Source of the DNA: Bacillota bacterium
Lineage (GTDB): Bacteria; Bacillota; Desulfitobacteriia; Desulfitobacteriales; Desulfitobacteriaceae
DNA: 8,429 nucleotides
Assembly: GCA_023390635.1 (NCBI GenBank)
Contig: JAEWCM010000208.1
Location: 1 to 8,429 of the forward strand
Direction of reading: 5' to 3'
Shown: positions 1 to 7,644 of the stretch, piece after piece
Layout of the letters: every line of letters starts with the position of its first letter
Numbering within the stretch: the stretch's first letter is position 1
Made by a program: the position numbers and the translations under genes
Notes under the pieces: generated by a model
What the model was told of the DNA's origin: nothing
What the model saw: the letters and a program-made list of their open reading frames with translations, nothing else
The model's database searches: none

Positions 1-1
1 G

Positions 2-610
2 GGGAATACTGTAATCGACGCATTATTGGCTACGGTAAAAAAAGATTATATCTTTGCCTCTGAGTTGAATAATCTGCTAGATTTGCATAAGTCCCAAAAG
101 ATGATCATGGTAACGACTCATCGAAGAGAAAATTTAGGTGAACCGATGCGTCAGATTTATCGAGCTTTGACTGATATTTTGGATAAATACTCAAATACTT
201 ATGTGGTGTTTCCGGTTCATAAAAATCCACTGGTAAGGAAAACGGTACAGGAAGTTTTAGGTTCTCATGAACGGATATTTCTGATAGACCCTCTGGATTA
301 TGCTCCCTTTGTAAATCTAATGGCTAAATCATACTTAGTGCTTACAGATTCAGGCGGAATTCAGGAAGAGGCGCCGTCTCTGGGAAAACCGGTGTTGGTT
401 GTGAGGGATACCACAGAACGTCCGGAAGCCGTCCAGGCAGGGACAGTTTGCCTGGTTGGAACGGAATACGAGCAGATATATGCACAAGCAGAGCGTTTGC
501 TAAGTGATGAGGCAGCATATCATCAGATGGCCCACGCGGTTAACCCTTACGGTGACGGAAAGGCTGCAGGAAGAATTGTAGATATCTTAACGAACATGGA
601 TTTAGGTTAA
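2..610 (+). CDS. wecB: UDP-N-acetylglucosamine 2-epimerase (non-hydrolysing), C-terminal part, cut by the window start
   Basis: This cytosolic enzyme interconverts UDP-GlcNAc and UDP-ManNAc, supplying ManNAc for cell-wall or surface polymers such as teichoic-acid linkage units. The frame is open from base 2, where it reads GNTVIDAL, the conserved block that follows a Thr in this family, so the gene enters from outside the window. The 202 visible residues are a little over half of the usual ~370-380. Family landmarks seen in order are HRREN (the His is implicated in substrate binding or catalysis), FPVHKNP, the DSGGIQEEAPSLGKPVLV nucleotide-sugar loop and RDTTERPEAV. The first in-frame TTG, at base 26, lies inside the conserved block and is not the real start. 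The gene ends with TAA, 346 bp before atpZ, and is probably a separate transcription unit from the ATP synthase. In several Clostridia a wecB gene sits just before the atp operon (recalled knowledge). The symbol could equally be mnaA. Confidence 0.93.
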   Translation, partial: GNTVIDALLATVKKDYIFASELNNLLDLHKSQKMIMVTTHRRENLGEPMRQIYRALTDILDKYSNTYVVFPVHKNPLVRKTVQEVLGSHERIFLIDPLDYAPFVNLMAKSYLVLTDSGGIQEEAPSLGKPVLVVRDTTERPEAVQAGTVCLVGTEYEQIYAQAERLLSDEAAYHQMAHAVNPYGDGKAAGRIVDILTNMDLG

Positions 611-842
611 GATTAAAGTAGCATCCTTCGAAGTTAGATTTATAAAAATATGGATATACTATGGATGTCATCTTAAAACATTGTCAGTAGTTTGAAATAA
701 TGGAAAACCATGAGTGTAGACAGTGTTTTGCGGATAACGTAAAATAATACTAAATGTATAAATTGATTTTTCTAAATAGTTAGATTTGGCGAAAATATGA
801 AAAAAAGAAGTCGATTCTGAAAATATATTGTGAATTCATGTA
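611..842. other. AT-rich intergenic region upstream of the atp promoter
   Basis: No coding sequence is supported between wecB and the atp promoter; all three forward frames are broken by frequent stops. The region is strongly AT-rich, with A-tracts around 741-746 and 800-807 that could act as UP-element-like DNA for the downstream promoter. The only notable structure is the inverted repeat at 675-729, listed separately. A 10-base direct repeat (AGTTAGATTT at 632-641 and 778-787) is present but may be chance in DNA of this composition. Confidence 0.6.
675..729 (+). repeat. 11-bp imperfect inverted repeat between wecB and atp operon
   Basis: Bases 675-685 (AAAACATTGTC) can pair with 719-729 (GACAGTGTTTT) over 11 bp with one G·U pair. 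The 33-base loop holds a small nested ATGG-AAAA-CCAT hairpin (700-711). The A-rich 5' arm and T-rich 3' arm are compatible with a weak bidirectional intrinsic terminator closing wecB. However, no extended U-run follows and the stem is poor in GC. An operator site is the alternative. The pairing is seen directly; the function is inferred. Confidence 0.4.
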
Positions 843-871
843 TTGATTGATGGAAAGCTTTCTTTTATAAT
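843..871 (+). promoter_or_regulatory. Putative SigA (sigma-70 type) promoter of the atp operon
   Basis: A -35 box TTGATT (843-848) lies exactly 17 bases before a perfect -10 box TATAAT (866-871). Transcription would begin near base 878, giving an untranslated leader of about 80 bases before atpZ at 957. Upstream DNA is A/T-rich. No comparably good promoter was seen elsewhere in the wecB-atpZ gap. No operator is evident, which fits constitutive or growth-linked expression. Confidence 0.72.
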
Positions 872-942
872 TATATAGTGCGCATTGTTATTATACAGTT
901 GCAGATAAAGAAACTTCTGTACTCATGGTTCCAGGTTGTTCC

Positions 943-950
943 AGAGGTGA
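943..950 (+). promoter_or_regulatory. Ribosome binding site that fixes the atpZ TTG start
   Basis: AGAGGTGA sits 6 bases before the TTG at 957. An in-frame TGA at 948-950 overlaps it, so no earlier start is possible. Confidence 0.7.
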
Positions 951-956
951 GCGGAG

Positions 957-1178
957 TTGAGAGAAGATCGGTTGTCGGTAATAAAAGCTGTGGGCATTGG
1001 ATCAACTGTCAGTGCTTCACTGGCCGGGTTGGTAATCGGTGGATACTTTTTTGGCCGTTATATCGGGGATCTTTTAGACTGGCACCCTTGGGCAGAAATT
1101 CTGTTTATCCTCTTAGGGCTGGGAGCAGGAATCGCTTATATTATAAGTGCCTTAATCCGATGGGGGAAACGAACATAG
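957..1178 (+). CDS. atpZ: AtpZ, small membrane accessory protein of F1Fo ATP synthase operons
   Basis: This 73-residue protein has two membrane helices, at about residues 10-32 (Gly-rich, ending GGYFFGRYIGDLLD) and 45-66 (AEILFILLGLGAGIAYII), and a basic tail. This is the usual shape of the AtpZ / 'ATPase gene 1' family found ahead of atpI in Firmicutes. Work on Bacillus linked AtpZ and AtpI to Mg2+/Ca2+ uptake that supports the enzyme; the role is still not firmly settled. The start is TTG, supported by an in-frame stop just upstream and a ribosome binding site at 943-950. The gene is the first of the operon, about 80 bases after the predicted transcription start, with atpI 15 bases downstream. 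A longer overlapping frame from 878 has no ribosome binding site and no family features. Confidence 0.85.
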   Translation: MREDRLSVIKAVGIGSTVSASLAGLVIGGYFFGRYIGDLLDWHPWAEILFILLGLGAGIAYIISALIRWGKRT

Positions 1179-1193
1179 TGAGAATTATTAAAA

Positions 1194-1553
1194 ATGAAAA
1201 ATAATTTAAGTGTAATCGCCTTAGGCGTTGTATCTATTCTGGTGTTAAGTATAGCTTCACTTTTATCCCGCTGGGATTTAATTGGGATTTTGCTTGGCTA
1301 TGGAATGGGATATATTAATGCTGAACTGTTGATGCGTGTTACAACGGAGGGAGCAAACCTGGATTTAAAACCGGCTCTCCGCAAATACCGTTTCAGTTTT
1401 ATCAATCGATTGGGGTTCATCACTGTAATTATCGTTGCAGTGGGTAGGAATCACAAAGACTGGTTGCCTGGTTTGGCGGTTGGACTGGCCTTAGGACTTT
1501 TCCTTTCGCTTATTCTTAAATACTATCAGTATAATTCAGAAGGAAAGGGGTGA
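1194..1553 (+). CDS. atpI: AtpI, ATP synthase accessory / c-ring assembly protein
   Basis: This is a 119-residue hydrophobic protein with four predicted membrane helices (about residues 5-24, 28-47, 68-84 and 91-109), matching the ATP-synt_I family. The family-typical GxxLGYxxGYxNAxLL stretch lies at residues 31-46, and NRLGF follows at the start of helix 3. In other bacteria AtpI helps c subunits assemble into a ring and may take part in cation supply; it is not part of the final complex. The ATG start follows an in-frame TGA at 1179-1181, so the N-terminus is fixed, but only a weak GTGAG lies upstream. Translation may depend on coupling to atpZ, which ends 15 bases earlier. The stop codon lies within the ribosome binding site of atpB. 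Confidence 0.9.
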   Translation: MKNNLSVIALGVVSILVLSIASLLSRWDLIGILLGYGMGYINAELLMRVTTEGANLDLKPALRKYRFSFINRLGFITVIIVAVGRNHKDWLPGLAVGLALGLFLSLILKYYQYNSEGKG

Positions 1554-1562
1554 TAAAGAGAG

Positions 1563-2306
1563 ATGCATGAAACAATATTATGGGATATCGGCGGTATTAC
1601 CCTGCATGCTAAGACTTTAATAATGACATGGATTGTTATGCTGATTGTTTTTGTCTTTTGTATGTTATGTGTACGCAAATTAACTGCAGGTAAACCAGGG
1701 AAAATGCAAAATGTGTTGGAATGGGTTGTAGACTTTGTTAAAGGCCTGATTAATGAAAATATGTCTTATGAAAAGGGGCGGCCTCTGCTTGCTTATCTAT
1801 GTACATTAATCCTTTTCGTATTTTTTTCCAATATAATTGGTCTGATTCCAAATTTCACCTTCGGTTTATTTAATCATGTTGAATTTTTAAAACTAGGTGA
1901 GATCTTCCATGGTCCTACGCTCCAATCTCCTACCGCAGATATTAATGCCACACTGGCTCTTGCTATACTATCCATTATTTTGGTAGTAGGGTCAGGGATT
2001 AAGTATGGCGGTAAACATTACTTTGCTCATTTCACCACTCCAAATCCAATTTTTATTCCGGTACATGCCATCGATTTGGTGGCTAAGCCAATGAGCCTCG
2101 CCTTCCGTCTTTTTGGTAATGTTTTTGCAGGCGAAGTTCTTATTTCAATTATTTTAATGCTGCCGGGAATCTGGGTTCTCGGTGGAGCATTACCACTTCT
2201 TGTATGGCTGGGATTCAGTACTTTTATTGGCGCATTGCAGGCATTCGTATTTACTGTGCTGACTATCGCTTATGTAGGACAAGCTGTTGAAAGCGCAGAA
2301 CACTAA
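1563..2306 (+). CDS. atpB: F1Fo ATP synthase subunit a (proton channel stator)
   Basis: Subunit a forms the two ion half-channels beside the c ring in the cytoplasmic membrane. The 247-residue protein has five to six hydrophobic segments (about residues 17-38, 75-97, 126-145, 163-200 and 203-240). The diagnostic motif MSLAFRLFGNVFAGE spans 177-191. Arg182 corresponds to the essential E. coli Arg210, Glu191 to Glu219 and Gln226 (in ALQAFVFTVL) to Gln252. Length and motif order are typical of Firmicutes. The ATG is preceded by AAGGGGTGAT about 8 bases upstream, overlapping the end of atpI, which suggests coupled translation. An 86-base gap containing a hairpin separates it from atpE. Confidence 0.97.
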   Translation: MHETILWDIGGITLHAKTLIMTWIVMLIVFVFCMLCVRKLTAGKPGKMQNVLEWVVDFVKGLINENMSYEKGRPLLAYLCTLILFVFFSNIIGLIPNFTFGLFNHVEFLKLGEIFHGPTLQSPTADINATLALAILSIILVVGSGIKYGGKHYFAHFTTPNPIFIPVHAIDLVAKPMSLAFRLFGNVFAGEVLISIILMLPGIWVLGGALPLLVWLGFSTFIGALQAFVFTVLTIAYVGQAVESAEH

Positions 2307-2313
2307 TTTTGTG

Positions 2314-2345
2314 ATTTTTCAGTGATGCATTGCACGCTGAGGAAT
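2314..2345 (+). other. Intercistronic RNA hairpin between atpB and atpE
   Basis: The core 2319-2328 / 2332-2340 pairs over nine base pairs, with one G·U and one bulged A (2325), closed by a three-base loop. An outer extension (A2314-T2318 with 2341-2345, including two G·U pairs) lengthens it to about 14 bp. It lies 33 bases before the atpE ribosome binding site and has no downstream U-run, so it is not a terminator. A role in mRNA stability or cleavage is inferred. Pairing was worked out by eye, without energy calculation. Confidence 0.45.
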
Positions 2346-2377
2346 AATAGATCCAAATTAATAAAAGGTAATTTAAG

Positions 2378-2385
2378 AAAGGAGG
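2378..2385 (+). promoter_or_regulatory. Very strong ribosome binding site of atpE
   Basis: AAAGGAGG, a near-perfect match to the 16S rRNA tail, sits 7 bases before the GTG start at 2393 in an A-rich, probably unstructured stretch. It is among the best sites in the operon, in keeping with the need for many c subunits per complex. Confidence 0.8.
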
Positions 2386-2392
2386 AATCTCT

Positions 2393-2620
2393 GTGGACGC
2401 ATCTGCATTCGCTGCACTTGGTGCAGGAATTGCTGCTGGATTAGCAGCCCTCGGAGCTTCAATTGGTAATGGTAATGTAATCAGCAAAACGGTAGAGGGG
2501 ATTTCCCGCCAACCGGAGGCCAAAGGTTCTTTACAAGGAACAATGTTCATTGGCGTAGGTTTGGTCGAAGTTTTGCCATTGCTCGCATGGGTTATCGCAC
2601 TGCTTCTCTCCTTTAAGTAA
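2393..2620 (+). CDS. atpE: F1Fo ATP synthase subunit c (rotor ring proteolipid)
   Basis: This 75-residue hairpin protein oligomerises into the membrane rotor ring that carries ions. Helix 1 (about residues 5-33) is the Gly/Ala-rich packing helix, the polar loop is SRQPEA (38-43), and helix 2 (about 47-73) carries the ion-binding carboxylate Glu59 in GLVEVLPLLA. This matches the E. coli GLVDAIPMIA site, including the following Pro. At positions where sodium-translocating c subunits have Ser-Thr after the Glu and a Tyr further on, this protein has Val60, Leu61 and Leu64. Asn26 stands where those enzymes have Gln32. Proton coupling is therefore inferred. The start is GTG with an excellent ribosome binding site. 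Hairpins lie in the spacers on both sides. Confidence 0.97.
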   Translation: MDASAFAALGAGIAAGLAALGASIGNGNVISKTVEGISRQPEAKGSLQGTMFIGVGLVEVLPLLAWVIALLLSFK

Positions 2621-2630
2621 GATTTATTTT

Positions 2631-2654
2631 CGGCAGACCAATTTCTGGCTGCTG
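2631..2654 (+). other. First hairpin in the atpE-atpF spacer
   Basis: Bases 2631-2640 pair with 2646-2654 over nine base pairs, with one G·U and a single bulged A (2637), and a five-base loop. It starts 10 bases after the atpE stop codon. No U-run follows. The bulged-A design resembles the hairpin in front of atpE. Function is inferred only. Confidence 0.45.
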
Positions 2655-2672
2655 AGGTAAGGTCAGTTTCGT

Positions 2673-2695
2673 AGGGGGAACCAAGGGTTCCCCTT
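2673..2695 (+). other. Strong hairpin in the atpE-atpF spacer
   Basis: GGGGAACC (2675-2682) pairs perfectly with GGTTCCCC (2686-2693) around the three-base loop AAG. A G·U and an A-T pair extend it to 10 bp. It is one of the two most stable hairpins visible in the window. The sequence after it (CAGCAAATTTATTTAT) has no continuous U-run, so full termination is unlikely. It probably protects the 3' end of an atpE-containing mRNA, or causes partial attenuation before atpF. Confidence 0.65.
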
Positions 2696-2736
2696 CAGCA
2701 AATTTATTTATAACCTGACTTAAGGGGGGAAGGCCA

Positions 2737-3240
2737 GTGGAGGGTGGTAACCCGATTAGTATTGATTTTACGGTTGTGGCTATGATTTTATCATTCCTTC
2801 TGCTTGTTTGGCTAATCAGTAAGTATGCCTGGAAGCCTCTGATGAAGATGATGGAAGACCGGCGCAACTTTATTGAGACCAGTTTAGCAAATGCTGAAAA
2901 GGAACGTCAGCAGGCAGAACTGATCCGGCAGGAATATAAGGAAGAGATGCTCAAGGCCCGCCAAGAAGCCCAGGAAGTTATCAGCCGTGCCACTAAAGTG
3001 GCTGAAGACCAGGCTGCTGAAATCCAGGCACAGGCTCGTCATGAAGCAGAGAAGCTTAAGACTGATGCTTTAGATCAAATAGCTCAGGAAAGAGATAAAG
3101 CGGTGGCAGAGGTTAAGGCCCAGGTTGCTGACTTGTCAATTGCTGTGGCTGAGAAGATTATCCGTCAGAAATTAGATGTAAAAGGACAAGAGCAATTAAT
3201 TAATGAATTTGTTCAAGAGGTAGGGAAACTGCCATGTTAA
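2737..3240 (+). CDS. atpF: F1Fo ATP synthase subunit b (peripheral stalk)
   Basis: Subunit b anchors the stator: one N-terminal membrane helix joins subunit a, and a long helical dimer reaches up to delta and alpha. The 167-residue protein shows this layout: a membrane helix at about residues 10-29, the conserved KPL turn (33-35), a highly charged, Ala/Glu/Gln/Lys-rich helix without Pro or Gly at about 45-130, and the C-terminal delta-binding part ADLSIAVAEKIIRQKLD (131-147). The GTG start follows AAGGGGGG by 7 bases; the next possible start would remove part of the membrane helix. The last codons overlap atpH by 7 bases, which makes the C-terminal residue a Cys. It lies 116 bases after atpE, the widest gap inside the operon. 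Confidence 0.95.
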   Translation: MEGGNPISIDFTVVAMILSFLLLVWLISKYAWKPLMKMMEDRRNFIETSLANAEKERQQAELIRQEYKEEMLKARQEAQEVISRATKVAEDQAAEIQAQARHEAEKLKTDALDQIAQERDKAVAEVKAQVADLSIAVAEKIIRQKLDVKGQEQLINEFVQEVGKLPC

Positions 3241-3800
3241 AGGATGCTTTAGCTCGCAGATATGCCCAGGCACTGTTTGAAGTGGCTGAGAATCACTCTT
3301 TTGATCAGATTGAAAAAGAGTTGAACGAAGTAATTCAATTTGCCCAGACAGAAGAAGTTAATTATGTGCTCAATCATCCTCATATTTCTCTAACCGATAA
3401 AAAGGCCACCATGGATAAACTAATGGAAGGTCAATGGGGAGAGATCATGAGAAATTTTGTATTCTTGCTGATTGATCATCGCCGACAGGATCTTTTGCCT
3501 TTTATCCAAAAGATCTTTGGCAAAATGGCCGATAAAAAGCGGGGGATTGTTGAAGCTAAATTGATTAGTGCCGCTCCCCTTGCTGCTGAGCAAGAACAAG
3601 AAATTGAGAAAGCTTTAACCGCGAAGACGGGGAAAAGCATTCGGGTTATTAAAGAAGTGCGCCCAGAGCTTATCGGAGGACTCTTATTGCAAATCGGAGA
3701 CCAGGTAATGGATGGGACTGTAGCACATGCTCTGAAGAAAATACGTCAAGATTTGCAAAAAGAATCGGGTTATGAACCTCAGGAAGTAGGGGTGAATTAA
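3234..3800 (+). CDS. atpH: F1Fo ATP synthase subunit delta (OSCP)
   Basis: Delta caps the alpha3beta3 head and ties it to the b stalk. The 188-residue protein has the N-terminal helical domain beginning with RRYAQALFEVAEN (8-20) and a C-terminal domain with the family signature ELIGGLLLQIGDQVMDGTV (145-163) followed by ALKKIRQDL. Length is slightly above the usual ~178-182 because of a polar tail. Its ATG lies within the last codons of atpF (7-base overlap), so the two stator proteins are probably translationally coupled. The stop is four bases before the atpA start, and the atpA ribosome binding site lies within its last codons. Confidence 0.95.
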   Translation: MLKDALARRYAQALFEVAENHSFDQIEKELNEVIQFAQTEEVNYVLNHPHISLTDKKATMDKLMEGQWGEIMRNFVFLLIDHRRQDLLPFIQKIFGKMADKKRGIVEAKLISAAPLAAEQEQEIEKALTAKTGKSIRVIKEVRPELIGGLLLQIGDQVMDGTVAHALKKIRQDLQKESGYEPQEVGVN

Positions 3801-3804
3801 AAGG

Positions 3805-5307
3805 ATGAACTTGCGTCCAGAAGAGATTAGCTCGATCATTAAACAGCAGATCGAGCGTTATGACAATACAATAGAAGTTGTTGATGTAGGAACTGTTATT
3901 CAAGTGGGTGATGGTATTGCCCGTGTTTATGGCTTGGAAAAGGCAATGGCTGGTGAACTTTTAGAGTTCCCGGGCGGCGTTTATGGTATGGCCATGAATT
4001 TGGAAGAAGATAATATCGGTGTGATTATTCTTGGTCCTTATCAACAGATCAGAGAAGGCGACCAGGTTAAGCGTACCGGAAGAATTGTGGAAGTTCCCGT
4101 TGGTGAAGCCTTGATTGGCCGGGTGGTTAATGCCTTAGGACAGCCAATTGATGGCAAGGGAGAGATCAAAACGGATAAATATCGTCCGATTGAATCTCCG
4201 GCACCAGGTGTAATGGCTCGTAAATCAGTGCATGAACCATTGCAAACCGGCTTGAAGTCCATCGACGGAATGGTGCCTATCGGCCGCGGACAACGTGAGC
4301 TGATCATCGGTGACCGTCAAACTGGTAAGACTGCAGTGGCGGTTGATACTATCATTAACCAAAAGGGCCTGGATGTAATTTGCATCTATGTTGCTATCGG
4401 TCAGAAAGCATCTACTGTGGCTAGCGTAGTTAAGACCTTATCTGATCACGGTGCTATGGACTACTCTATAGTTGTTGCGGCATCTGCTTCAGAACCGGCT
4501 CCGATGCTCTATATTGCACCATATGCAGGATGTGCTATGGGTGAAGAATTCATGTACAATGGTAAGCACGTATTGATTATCTATGATGATTTGTCAAAGC
4601 AAGCCGTAGCTTATCGTGAGCTTTCTTTGCTCTTAAAGCGGCCACCTGGTCGTGAAGCTTATCCAGGTGATGTATTCTATCTCCATTCCCGTTTGTTAGA
4701 AAGAGCAGCTAAACTATCCCCTGAATATGGCAGCGGATCTATGACAGCGTTGCCGATCATTGAGACTCAGGCAGGAGACATAGCCGCTTATATCCCCACA
4801 AACGTTATTTCCATTACAGATGGTCAGATCTTTTTGGAAACTGACTTGTTTAATTCCGGTTTCCGTCCTGCTATTAACGTCGGTAACTCTGTATCCCGTG
4901 TTGGTGGTTCCGCTCAGATTAAGGCTATGAAGCAGGTGGCAGGACAATTGCGCCTTGACTTAGCTCAGTATCGTGAGTTGGCCGCTTTTGCCCAATTCGG
5001 ATCAGATCTGGATAAAGGAACACAGCAGGCGCTGACCCGCGGATCACGTACTTTCGAAGTTCTTAAACAGAATCAATACAATCCAATGCCGGTTGAAGAA
5101 GAAGTCGTGGTTATCTTTACTGCTGTTAAAGGCTTCCTTGATGATATTGACCTGGAACAAGTTGGCAGGTTCGAACAGGAATATCTTCGTTTCATGCGCT
5201 CTGTAAAAGCCGACCTGTTGGAAGAAATTCGTACACAGAAGAAGATCAGCGATGAGCTGGATGGAAAACTGCGCAAAGCTATTGAAGAATTCAAACAGGG
5301 ATTTTAA
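3805..5307 (+). CDS. atpA: F1Fo ATP synthase subunit alpha
   Basis: Alpha alternates with beta in the catalytic head, binds nucleotide at non-catalytic sites and supplies the arginine finger. The 500-residue protein has the usual three parts: an N-terminal helix plus beta-barrel (about 1-95), the nucleotide-binding domain with Walker A GDRQTGKT (169-176) and Walker B LIIYDD (257-262), and a C-terminal helical bundle (about 380-500). The alpha/beta signature PAINVGNSVSRVGG lies at 355-368, with Arg365 as the arginine finger. Length is standard. The ATG is preceded by AGGGGTGA (3788-3795), 9 bases upstream and inside the end of atpH, implying coupling. Nothing is missing or unusual. Confidence 0.98.
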   Translation: MNLRPEEISSIIKQQIERYDNTIEVVDVGTVIQVGDGIARVYGLEKAMAGELLEFPGGVYGMAMNLEEDNIGVIILGPYQQIREGDQVKRTGRIVEVPVGEALIGRVVNALGQPIDGKGEIKTDKYRPIESPAPGVMARKSVHEPLQTGLKSIDGMVPIGRGQRELIIGDRQTGKTAVAVDTIINQKGLDVICIYVAIGQKASTVASVVKTLSDHGAMDYSIVVAASASEPAPMLYIAPYAGCAMGEEFMYNGKHVLIIYDDLSKQAVAYRELSLLLKRPPGREAYPGDVFYLHSRLLERAAKLSPEYGSGSMTALPIIETQAGDIAAYIPTNVISITDGQIFLETDLFNSGFRPAINVGNSVSRVGGSAQIKAMKQVAGQLRLDLAQYRELAAFAQFGSDLDKGTQQALTRGSRTFEVLKQNQYNPMPVEEEVVVIFTAVKGFLDDIDLEQVGRFEQEYLRFMRSVKADLLEEIRTQKKISDELDGKLRKAIEEFKQGF

Positions 5308-5326
5308 GGTTATTTTACAAGGGAGT

Positions 5327-5332
5327 AGGTGA
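5327..5332 (+). promoter_or_regulatory. Ribosome binding site deciding the atpG start
   Basis: AGGTGA lies 5 bases before the GTG at 5338. An earlier in-frame GTG at 5329 lies inside this site, with only GGGAG three bases before it, so 5338 is the better start. Confidence 0.65.
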
Positions 5333-5337
5333 ACGAG

Positions 5338-6207
5338 GTGGCAGGAGTACGCGATATTCGTCGTCGGATCCGCAGTATGAAGAATACAATGCAGATTACA
5401 AAGGCGATGAAAATGGTTTCTGCAGCAAAAGTGCGGAAAGCCCAGGAAAAAGTCATTGCGGCCCGTCCCTATGCTCGTCAAATGCAGGAGATATTAGCTC
5501 GACTGGCACAAGCACAGGATCAGAGCGGTCTTGAAAATCCGCTATTGGTTAAGCGTTCGGTCCGGAAGGTTGGCTATGTAGTCATTACTTCAGATCGTGG
5601 GCAAGTTGGCGGCTATAATGCTAATATTATCAGGCAGACTACCGATTTAATTGTTGAGCAGAGTCGACAGAATCAAGATCAGAATGTTGGACTGGTTACT
5701 GTTGGCCGCAAAGGACGGGATTTTTTCCGCCGTGGCAAAACAGAAATCCTGGCTGAATATACAGGGCTGGGGGAAGAAGTTAACTATCAGCAGGCGAAAC
5801 AGATCGCCCAGGAGATTGTTAATCTTTACGTTGAAGAGCAGCTGGATGAAGTGTATCTAGTCTTTGCCGAGTTTATCTCAATCATGACGCAGCGGCCCAC
5901 TGAATTGAAGATTTTGCCGATTGAAACAGATAAACAGGAAAAGTTTGGACAGGAATATATTTTCGAACCTTCTTCAGCGGTTATCATGGACAAGCTTTTA
6001 CCAAAATATATTGAGACACAAATATTCCGTGCCCTCCTAGAGGCAAAGGCCGGAGAGCACGGAGCACGGATGACGGCTATGGGAGCGGCGACGGACAACG
6101 CTAATGAAATGATTGGACGGTTGACCTTAGCTATGAACCGAGCTCGACAAGCGGCAATCACGACAGAAATTACTGAGATTGTCGGGGGAGCGGCTGCCCT
6201 GGAATAA
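5338..6207 (+). CDS. atpG: F1Fo ATP synthase subunit gamma (central shaft)
   Basis: Gamma is the rotating shaft linking the c ring to the catalytic head. From the GTG at 5338 the protein is 289 residues and opens MAGVRDIRRR, the normal N-terminus of the family; starting at the in-frame GTG at 5329 would add three residues and spoil the ribosome binding site. The long N-terminal helix (to about residue 57) includes ITKAMKMVSAAKVRKAQ (20-36). The central Rossmann-like domain has SDRGQVGGYN (85-94), where many homologues read GLCGG or GLAGG. The C-terminal helix carries ARMTAM (243-248) and the family signature ITTEITEIVGGAAA (274-287). Thirty bases separate it from atpA. Confidence 0.95.
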   Translation: MAGVRDIRRRIRSMKNTMQITKAMKMVSAAKVRKAQEKVIAARPYARQMQEILARLAQAQDQSGLENPLLVKRSVRKVGYVVITSDRGQVGGYNANIIRQTTDLIVEQSRQNQDQNVGLVTVGRKGRDFFRRGKTEILAEYTGLGEEVNYQQAKQIAQEIVNLYVEEQLDEVYLVFAEFISIMTQRPTELKILPIETDKQEKFGQEYIFEPSSAVIMDKLLPKYIETQIFRALLEAKAGEHGARMTAMGAATDNANEMIGRLTLAMNRARQAAITTEITEIVGGAAALE

Positions 6208-7641
<1,434 letters not shown>

Positions 7642-7644
7642 GCG

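Noticed and set aside
632..787. Direct repeat AGTTAGATTT at 632-641 and 778-787
   Set aside because: Ten bases in very AT-rich DNA; plausible by chance, no flanking duplication or element.
878..1204. 108-codon forward frame overlapping atpZ
   Set aside because: It begins at the predicted transcription start with no ribosome binding site, overlaps atpZ in another frame and shows no family features.
2263..2550. Reverse-strand frame covering the start of atpE
   Set aside because: Shadow of the coding strand; no ribosome binding site and it crosses an atp spacer.
2613..2867. Reverse-strand frame over the atpE-atpF spacer and atpF start
   Set aside because: Runs antisense through the hairpins and atpF with no recognisable protein features.
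5044..5481. 145-codon reverse-strand frame over the end of atpA and start of atpG
   Set aside because: Antisense to two strongly conserved genes, composition typical of a shadow frame.
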